A stretch of DNA of 5,438 bases from CAZPMO01 sp964587515. GTDB taxonomy: Bacteria > Pseudomonadota > Alphaproteobacteria > MPNO01. Under the pieces are notes generated by a model. The model was not told the DNA's origin, did no database searches, and saw nothing but the letters and a program-made list of their open reading frames with translations. Made by a program: the position numbers and the translations under genes. This document shows, in pieces, positions 1 to 4,406 of this stretch (within the stretch, counting starts at the first letter, position 1; every line of letters begins with the position of its first letter). The stretch lies in NCBI GenBank assembly GCA_964587515.1, contig CAZPMO010000246.1, positions 1 to 5,438 on the forward strand, given 5' to 3'.

Positions 1-108
1 GAAGTGACCATGACCCAAATCACCATGTAAGAGCGCACCCGGATCCTGATCGAGGAACTGGGTATCTCCGAAGAGGCGGCGAACGCCGCGCCGCCGGACG
101 AAAATTAG
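1..108 (+). pseudogene. Coding-like remnant with internal TAA stop
   Basis: Frame 1 enters from the left edge, contains an ATG at 10, hits TAA at 28-30, then continues open to TAG at 106-108. The 25 codons after the TAA carry G or C in the third position about 80% of the time, as expected for a real gene here, yet no start codon lies between the TAA and the end. They read ERTRILIEELGISEEA and then an Ala/Pro-rich acidic tail. The first part faintly resembles helix I of acyl carrier proteins, but no DSL phosphopantetheine site follows, so I assign no function. The simplest reading is a small gene or gene end interrupted by a nonsense mutation. The alternative is that the upstream gene simply ends at 30 and the rest is chance. 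Confidence 0.3.
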
Positions 109-263
109 GGCCTCGGGCCCATTTCACCGGAAAGCGTGAACAGCCGGTCCGTCTTCGACGCGGGCTTGATGGTGAGCGTGCCGACACCGTTCATTCCCGC
201 GAAACCACCCGACCCGCTGACCAGCGCCCAATGTCCGTAATCGGTCAATTCGGGGCACGCCTT
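105..263 (-). pseudogene. C-terminal fragment of an unidentified Gly-rich protein
   Basis: Read on the minus strand, this frame gives 52 residues ending at TAA (complement of 105-107). It contains YGHWALVSGSGGFAGMNGVG followed by TLTIKPASKTDRLFTLSGEM. The alternating hydrophobic and small residues with a GSGGFAGMNGVGTL turn look like the end of a small beta-barrel or lipocalin-like protein. I cannot name the family with confidence. In the same frame a TGA (complement of 264-266) closes the fragment upstream and no start codon precedes the conserved-looking part, so it is probably truncated. Its stop overlaps the stop of the plus-strand remnant by two bases, a tail-to-tail arrangement. It could be a decayed gene or the edge of an old deletion or insertion. 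Confidence 0.4.
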
Positions 264-273
264 TCACGTTTCG

Positions 274-299
274 GTGAGACGCCCCACAGGGCGGGTCAC
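274..299. other. Imperfect hairpin in the non-coding stretch
   Basis: GTGAGACGCCC (274-284) faces GGGCGGGTCAC (289-299) across a four-base loop CACA. Nine of eleven positions pair, with a 2x2 mismatch in the stem. No T-run follows on the plus strand, so it is not a clear intrinsic terminator. It sits just beyond the minus-strand gene fragment and could be a remnant of mobile-element end structure or simply chance. The rest of 264-371 holds only the candidate promoter and the start of the next gene. Confidence 0.2.
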
Positions 300-318
300 T
301 GATGTCCAATGGAAAGAT

Positions 319-346
319 TTGAGGCGGGAGAATTTTGATGGATAAT
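319..346 (+). promoter_or_regulatory. Candidate sigma70-type promoter for the membrane protein
   Basis: TTGAGG (319-324) and GATAAT (341-346) are separated by 16 bases and match the TTGACA/TATAAT consensus at 4/6 and 5/6 positions. The surrounding segment of about 300-360 is distinctly more A/T-rich than the rest of the window, as promoters in GC-rich genomes often are. A start point near 353 would leave about 28 bases before the GGAGGT ribosome binding site at 381. This is pattern evidence only. Confidence 0.35.
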
Positions 347-371
347 TGGGACTGAAGGACAACCGCTCTCC

Positions 372-596
372 TTGATCGATGGAGGTAAGCCGCTGCGTAA
401 TCCAAAGCTCGTCGCCGCGCTGGTCATCGCATACGCGTTGTTCGAATTGGTGCCAGGGGCGGGGCTGTCCAAGATTGCCGCGCCCTTCCTGCGGCTCGAG
501 CCGGCTGGGCTGGAGGGGCTCGCCTTCGCGCTTCTGAATTCGTTTTCCCTGGCCTATCTGGTTGGTGGCGTCGCGCTGTTGATCCGGAAGGTCTAG
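372..596 (+). CDS. N-terminal part of an interrupted polytopic membrane protein
   Basis: This is the front part of an unrecognised integral membrane protein, 74 residues if read from TTG 372 or 67 if from CTG 393. Two hydrophobic helices are clear at roughly residues 13-31 and 49-71 (TTG numbering), joined by a short loop ending RLEPAGLEG. The frame ends at TAG 594-596 but continues without any shift into a third helix starting three codons later, so the stop cuts a larger gene. No catalytic motif is visible. I cannot assign a family; a small permease or sensor-like membrane protein is possible but unsupported. TTG 372 is the longest start; CTG 393 has much better ribosome binding site spacing. 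It is the first gene after the candidate promoter at 319-346. Confidence 0.6.
   Translation: MIDGGKPLRNPKLVAALVIAYALFELVPGAGLSKIAAPFLRLEPAGLEGLAFALLNSFSLAYLVGGVALLIRKV
381..386 (+). promoter_or_regulatory. Ribosome binding site pointing to a CTG start at 393
   Basis: GGAGGT lies six bases before CTG at 393-395, which is in frame with the membrane protein. The only conventional upstream start in this frame is TTG at 372, which lies before this site and has just a weak AAGGA 12 bases away. An ATG at 379 is out of frame. The spacing favours the CTG as the true start, giving a protein that begins (M)RNPKLVAALVIAYALFE, a natural beginning for a first membrane helix. Confidence 0.4.
594..596 (+). 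other. In-frame TAG splitting the membrane protein
   Basis: The TAG lies in exactly the same reading frame as both halves. Upstream the protein reads GGVALLIRKV and downstream GKWVIVIAAILRASVETVVS, so a single substitution (for example from CAG, AAG or GAG) would restore one protein of about 315-322 residues. TAG also serves as a normal stop for the oxidoreductase gene at 3462-3464, so global reassignment of TAG is unlikely. A nonsense mutation, a sequencing error or local readthrough remain possible. Confidence 0.7.
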
Positions 597-626
597 GGGA
601 AATGGGTCATCGTCATCGCGGCGATC

Positions 627-1340
627 TTGCGGGCGAGCGTGGAGACCGTCGTTTCGGGTATCGGCGCATGGGCCCTCGCCGGCGAACTCGGCGACCGACC
701 GGACGCAACGTCGCTACTTTATGTCATGGGCTCCACCATTGTATTCGGTATCGCCGTGCCGGCGGTGATCGCATTTCTCGCCTGGAGGGTGCGTTTCGAT
801 ACCGTCCCGGCGGCCGAGGCAACACCGGGCGCGCCCTTGCCCGCCGGGGCCGGGCTGGCGCGCCCGCGTCCCTGGTTCTGGTCGGTGATCGCCTGGGGCT
901 CGGTGCTGCCCCTGCTGACCGGTCTTTGGGTCTGGATCGATCTGAGCGCCGCCGGCAAACCGGTGCTCGACATAAACCCCATGGGCAAGGACTGGGATCA
1001 GCTCCTGTCGCTGGCGGGTTATATGGCGTATGCCATGGTCATATTCGGGTCTCCTTATTTTATATTCGCCTTCTTCCTTCGATCGAAATTGAGACGTTCG
1101 GCGGCCGATCCGGCGACGCAGACGCCCGTCCTTCTGTGGTCGATCGCCAGCGGGCTTCTCGCGCTGAGCGTCACCATGGCCCTGATCATGAACGTGCTCT
1201 GGAGAAGCCCAGAAATGATGGGCTTCCTGATCTTTTTATTCCCGTTCTACGTGCTGGCGCCCGCCGCCATCACGACTTTTGCCGGCATGAAGGCGGGCGA
1301 GGTGATCGGCAAGCGCATTACGCAGCCGAGGGGGTGGTGA
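627..1340 (+). CDS. C-terminal part of the interrupted membrane protein
   Basis: From TTG 627 this frame gives 237 residues, but the true beginning of the coding frame lies further left at the TAG: the codons from 597 encode GKWVIVIAAIL, the first half of a helix that TTG 627 would cut in two. Further membrane helices lie near residues 29-53, 83-104, 129-151, 168-192 and 198-218, giving about eight for the joined protein. An Ala/Pro-rich loop (60-80) and a polar loop with KPVLDINPMGKDWD (111-124) separate helices. The tail KAGEVIGKRITQPRGW is basic. No good ribosome binding site precedes TTG 627, so independent translation is doubtful. The family is not recognised. The stop lies 52 bases before the Rieske oxygenase start. 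Confidence 0.6.
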   Translation: MRASVETVVSGIGAWALAGELGDRPDATSLLYVMGSTIVFGIAVPAVIAFLAWRVRFDTVPAAEATPGAPLPAGAGLARPRPWFWSVIAWGSVLPLLTGLWVWIDLSAAGKPVLDINPMGKDWDQLLSLAGYMAYAMVIFGSPYFIFAFFLRSKLRRSAADPATQTPVLLWSIASGLLALSVTMALIMNVLWRSPEMMGFLIFLFPFYVLAPAAITTFAGMKAGEVIGKRITQPRGW

Positions 1341-1392
1341 GCATCGAGTGCCAACCCTTGCCCCCACCCTCTCGCGGTGCCAGCATGCCGCG

Positions 1393-2418
1393 ATGTTCTT
1401 GCGCAATAGCTGGTATGTGGCGGCGTGGGACCGCGAAGTGGGGCGGGAACCGCTGGCGCGCACCTTCCTGAACGAACCTGTGGTTCTGTACCGCACCGAA
1501 GACGGCCGCCCCGTCGCGCTGGAGGACCGCTGCTGTCATCGCAATTTGCCGTTATCCAAGGGCGCGCTCGAAGGCGATCGACTGCGCTGCGGCTATCACG
1601 GGCTCGCCTTCGATCCCACCGGCGCCTGCGTCGAGGTGCCGGGCCAGACCGCCATTCCGCCCGAAGCGCGCGTTCGGTCCTATCCGGTGGTCGAGAAATG
1701 GGGCTGGGTGTGGATCTGGATGGGGACGCCGGAACGCGCCGATGAAAGCCTGATCCCCGACTGGTGGTGGTGCGATCATCCCGACTGGGCGTGCGCGCGG
1801 CCCGACCCGCTTTATATCAGGTGCGATTACCGGCTGATCGCCGACAACGTGCTTGACGTGACCCACCTCGCCTATGTCCATCAATCGTCCATCGGCAACG
1901 CCGCCATCAACCAATTCCCGGTCGAGACCGAGCGCGAAGACGGCCTGGTGCGCATGACGCGCTGGATCCTCGATTGCCCGCCGCCGCCCATGTACAAGGC
2001 TGCCGGCGGCTTTGCCGGCAACGTGGATCGCTGGCAGATCGTCGAACACGTCCCGCCGTGCTTCTCGGTCAATCACGCGGGCTGCGCCGAGCCCGGCAGC
2101 GGCGCGCGCGAGGGCGATTTCAGCCAGGGCATCGAGCTGAAGGCATTGAGCGCGCCGACGCCGGAGACCGAAAACACCACGCATTATTTCTTCGCCTTCC
2201 CGCGCGCCTTCGCGCTGGGCGACGCCGCCATGGACCGGGTGTTCGCGGTCGACATGGTCGACGTATTCCGCGAGGACGTGGCGGTGCTGGAAGCCCAGCA
2301 ACGCATGATGGAATGGAAACCCGACGCGCCCAGCATCGACATCAATGTGGACGCTGCGCCGATGGCGGCGCGGCGCATGCTGGCCGAGATGATCGCCGCC
2401 GAACGCGTTGCGGATTGA
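1393..2418 (+). CDS. Rieske non-heme iron oxygenase, vanillate demethylase-like
   Basis: This is the oxygenase (alpha) component of a Rieske system, a cytoplasmic enzyme that takes electrons from a separate reductase to activate O2 for ring hydroxylation or O-/N-demethylation. The [2Fe-2S] centre ligands are visible as C47-x-H49 and C66-x2-H69, 16 residues apart. The catalytic domain shows DNVLDVTHLAYVH (151-163): H158 and H163 are iron ligands and D155 the usual bridging Asp. The C-terminal REDVAVLEAQQ (293-303) supplies the likely acidic third ligand, D295. At 341 residues it fits VanA-type enzymes, which typically begin MFLRNxWYVAAW as here. ATG 1393 is therefore preferred over in-frame GTG 1348, although its ribosome binding site is weak. 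No reductase is encoded nearby. Substrate is unknown; vanillate, phenoxybenzoate, phthalate or a methylated aromatic are family possibilities. Confidence 0.93.
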   Translation: MFLRNSWYVAAWDREVGREPLARTFLNEPVVLYRTEDGRPVALEDRCCHRNLPLSKGALEGDRLRCGYHGLAFDPTGACVEVPGQTAIPPEARVRSYPVVEKWGWVWIWMGTPERADESLIPDWWWCDHPDWACARPDPLYIRCDYRLIADNVLDVTHLAYVHQSSIGNAAINQFPVETEREDGLVRMTRWILDCPPPPMYKAAGGFAGNVDRWQIVEHVPPCFSVNHAGCAEPGSGAREGDFSQGIELKALSAPTPETENTTHYFFAFPRAFALGDAAMDRVFAVDMVDVFREDVAVLEAQQRMMEWKPDAPSIDINVDAAPMAARRMLAEMIAAERVAD

Positions 2419-2435
2419 TGATTTGGCGATAAAAT
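2408..2435 (+). promoter_or_regulatory. Weak candidate promoter before the oxidoreductase
   Basis: TTGCGG (2408-2413) and TAAAAT (2430-2435) are 16 bases apart. The -10 matches 5/6 but the -35 only 3/6, and it overlaps the end of the oxygenase gene. Readthrough from the oxygenase across the 62-base gap is equally likely. Confidence 0.18.
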
Positions 2436-2465
2436 CGGCGAAATCCATTTCCAGATCGGCCACGC

Positions 2466-2472
2466 AAGGAGG
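2466..2472 (+). promoter_or_regulatory. Strong ribosome binding site for the MDR oxidoreductase
   Basis: AAGGAGG ends eight bases before ATG 2481, near-consensus and the strongest such site in the window. It fixes that start and suggests the oxidoreductase is well translated. Confidence 0.75.
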
Positions 2473-2480
2473 AAGAAGCC

Positions 2481-3464
2481 ATGGAAAGCCGCGTCGCGCG
2501 TATTCACGAATATGGCGGGCCGGAGGTGTTGAAGATCGAGACCGTCACCCTGCCTGACCCCGGCCCCGGCGAGGTGGTGCTGCGTCAGGAAGCCGCCGCC
2601 ATCGCATTCGCCGACACGCTGATGTGTCAGGGCCAATACTGGCTGAAGCCGCCGTTGCCGACGGTGCTGGGGCTGGAAGCCGCCGGAACGGTCGCCGCCG
2701 TCGGCCCCGGTGTCGAGGATTTCGCGCCGGGCGACCGCGCCGCCTACATGTTCGATATCGGCGGTTACGCCGATGCGCGCATTATCGCGGCGGAGAAACT
2801 CTATCGACCGCCCGCGGACCTCGATGCGAAGACCCTCGTCGCGACCTTCCTGCGCGGCATGACGGCGCAATATCTGTTGCGCCGCATTTATCGCGTCGAA
2901 GCCGGTGAAACGATCCTCGTCCATTCCGCCGCCGGCGGCATGGGCAGCCTGCTCGCCCAATGGGCCAGCAAGACCGGCGCGACGGTGATCGGGACCGTGG
3001 GCTCTCCCGAAAAATTCGCGCTGGCGCAAGAAAGCGGCTGTTCGCACGTGATCGACTATGCGACGGAGGATTTCGCCGATCGGGTGCTTGAAATCACCGG
3101 TGGCCAGGGCGTGCCGGTCCTGTTCGACGCGGTGGGCGCCGACACCTATGACGGTAATATCCGCTGCCTCGCGTCGCGCGGCTGGTTCATCAATTACGGC
3201 CACGCCTCGGGCCTGTTGCCGCCGATCGATGCGATGGAGCTCAACAAGAAGTCGCTGATATTCACCAAGGCGTCCATGAAGGACTTCACGATAACCCCGG
3301 AAGAGCGCGCCGCGATGACCGCCGAAGTGGTCGCCGCCATCGCCGACGGCACCATCAAGGCTCATATTTCCCGGGCATTCGATCTCGCCGATATCGCCAC
3401 CGCCCACGCCGACATGATCGCGCGGCGCACGACGGGAGCTACGGTCGTAACGTTCGCGGGATAG
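2481..3464 (+). CDS. Zinc-independent quinone oxidoreductase-like MDR protein
   Basis: A 327-residue cytoplasmic medium-chain dehydrogenase/reductase of the zeta-crystallin/quinone oxidoreductase group, expected to use NADPH to reduce quinones or alpha,beta-unsaturated carbonyls. The GroES-like domain (about 1-115) contains VLGLEAAGTVAAVGPGVEDF (62-81) and PGDRAAY (83-89). The Rossmann domain has the family signature HSAAGGMG (148-155) and VGSPEK (173-178), where the lysine typically contacts the NADPH 2'-phosphate. Catalytic-zinc ligands are missing: the GHE of alcohol dehydrogenases is GLE (64-66) and there is no structural-zinc Cys cluster. The Asn usually found in the QOR GxNxxD segment is Ala42 (AIAFAD, 40-45), so specificity may differ. 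The start is fixed by AAGGAGG. The next gene begins 8 bases after the stop, which suggests one transcript. Confidence 0.92.
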   Translation: MESRVARIHEYGGPEVLKIETVTLPDPGPGEVVLRQEAAAIAFADTLMCQGQYWLKPPLPTVLGLEAAGTVAAVGPGVEDFAPGDRAAYMFDIGGYADARIIAAEKLYRPPADLDAKTLVATFLRGMTAQYLLRRIYRVEAGETILVHSAAGGMGSLLAQWASKTGATVIGTVGSPEKFALAQESGCSHVIDYATEDFADRVLEITGGQGVPVLFDAVGADTYDGNIRCLASRGWFINYGHASGLLPPIDAMELNKKSLIFTKASMKDFTITPEERAAMTAEVVAAIADGTIKAHISRAFDLADIATAHADMIARRTTGATVVTFAG

Positions 3465-3472
3465 GGCGTGTC

Positions 3473-4295
3473 ATGGGTGAATTCGAGGAATTTGGAGACG
3501 CCGAACGGGCCGGATGGACCGACCGGGACGTCGCCGCGAACTATGTTGCGCGATTCACCGATGCGGCGGATCAGGCAATGGAAGGAATGATCGCTTCCGT
3601 GTCGCCCGAGCGCGGGCAGGCGGTGCTGGATCTCTGCTGCGGTCACGGCGCCATGACCTCGGCGCTCTGCGATCGGGGCTGCAATGTGACGGGCCTGGAT
3701 TTTTCGGCGGCCATGCTTGCGCATGCCGCGCGTCGCGCGCCCGAAGCGCAATTCAGGGAGGGCGACGCCCAGGCCCCGCCTTTCGACGATGCGAGATTCG
3801 ACGTGATCCTGTCGAACTGCGGGATCATGCACTTGCCCGATCAGTCGCGCGCGCTGGCCGAGATACGGCGCATGCTCAAACCCGAGGGAACTTTCGCGAT
3901 GACGGCCTGGTACGGGCCCGATGTCTCAGCTTCGTTTCGCATCGCCTTTGGCGCCATGACGGCGCACGCCGACCCCTCCGTGGGCGCTCCGGCACAGCCG
4001 GACTTTTTCCAGTTCGCACACCGCGACGCGGCCGAAAAAAATGCTCGGAGAGGCCGGCCTCCATGTGGTCACGCACGACACCGTCGATTGCGTCTGGCAT
4101 CTCGACTCGCCCGGACAACTCTACGAAATATTCGCCGAAGCCACGGTGCGCATGGCCATGCTTCTTTCGGCGCAATCTGCCTCGGCGGTCGAGGCGATCC
4201 GACGGGATATGACGGATGCCGTCGCTCGCGACCATGAAGTGGACGGAGGTTACCGGGTACCAATGCCGGCCGCCCTCGTTATCGCGCGGAACTGA
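3473..4295 (+). pseudogene. SAM-dependent methyltransferase with a frameshift
   Basis: A class I SAM methyltransferase of the UbiE/Methyltransf_11 type, broken by one base. The first frame gives the nucleotide-binding core: VLDLCCGHG (51-59, motif I), VTGLDFS (72-78, with the acidic ribose-binding D76), EGDAQAPPF (96-104), FDVILSN (109-115) and LAEIRRMLKPEG (128-139). After E188-K189 that frame turns into an Arg/His-rich unrelated tail and stops at 4235-4237. The frame one base over continues MLGEAGLHVVTHDTVDCVWH to VPMPAALVIARN, a normal C-terminus for this family. Removing one A from the A7 run would give 273 residues, the usual length. ATG 3473 follows AGGG overlapping the previous stop, implying translational coupling with the oxidoreductase. 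Substrate unknown; small-molecule O- or C-methylation is likeliest. It may be a true pseudogene, a sequencing error or a slippage site. Confidence 0.85.
4035..4041 (+). other. A7 homopolymer at the methyltransferase frameshift
   Basis: GCCG is followed by seven A's and then TGCTCGG. Six A's would join the two methyltransferase frames as GAA AAA ATG. Homopolymers of this size are common sites of indel mutation, base-calling error and RNA polymerase slippage, so the cause cannot be settled from one sequence. Confidence 0.8.
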
Positions 4296-4330
4296 TCGGA
4301 CGCCTTGACCGGAACGGCCAACCGATGCAA

Positions 4331-4359
4331 TTGAACAGGGCGCGACTGGTGGGCAAAAT
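4331..4359 (+). promoter_or_regulatory. Candidate promoter for the molybdenum hydroxylase gene
   Basis: TTGAAC (4331-4336) and CAAAAT (4354-4359) are 17 bases apart, each matching 4/6 consensus positions, within the 111-base gap after the methyltransferase. A start near 4366 would leave a leader of about 40 bases. Apart from this and the ribosome binding site the gap holds nothing I recognise; no terminator hairpin is evident. Confidence 0.25.
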
Positions 4360-4391
4360 CGATCCGGGCGCGAAACAGTAATTTCGAGCGT

Positions 4392-4397
4392 AAGGGA
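4392..4397 (+). promoter_or_regulatory. Ribosome binding site for the molybdenum hydroxylase
   Basis: AAGGGA lies nine bases before ATG 4407. It supports this start, and the protein then begins with the RGAGRYVDD segment at the usual distance from the N-terminus. Confidence 0.5.
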
Positions 4398-4406
4398 AAG
4401 AGCATT

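Noticed and set aside
264..371. Insertion sequence end or complete mobile element
   Set aside because: A hairpin is present but no matching inverted repeat, target duplication or transposase was found in the window.
124..405. 93-residue minus-strand frame
   Set aside because: It runs across the promoter-like A/T-rich stretch, and its end is a shifted reading of the better-supported fragment at 105-263.
1348..1392. GTG 1348 as start of the Rieske oxygenase
   Set aside because: It would add 15 residues (MPTLAPTLSRCQHAA) before the family-typical MFLRNSWYVAAW beginning.
602..1471. 289-residue plus-strand frame starting at ATG 602
   Set aside because: Arg-rich and without membrane or domain character; it overlaps the hydrophobic frame with proper codon bias. 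The ATG after AGGGGAA is tempting but the product is incoherent.
1552..2463. 303-residue minus-strand open frame
   Set aside because: Antisense shadow of the Rieske oxygenase.
2184..3407. 407-residue minus-strand open frame
   Set aside because: Antisense to the Rieske and MDR genes, both with complete family motifs; its own translation has no recognisable domain.
594..3464. Genetic code with TAG reassigned to an amino acid
   Set aside because: TAG ends the intact oxidoreductase exactly at the expected family length, so a global reassignment does not fit.
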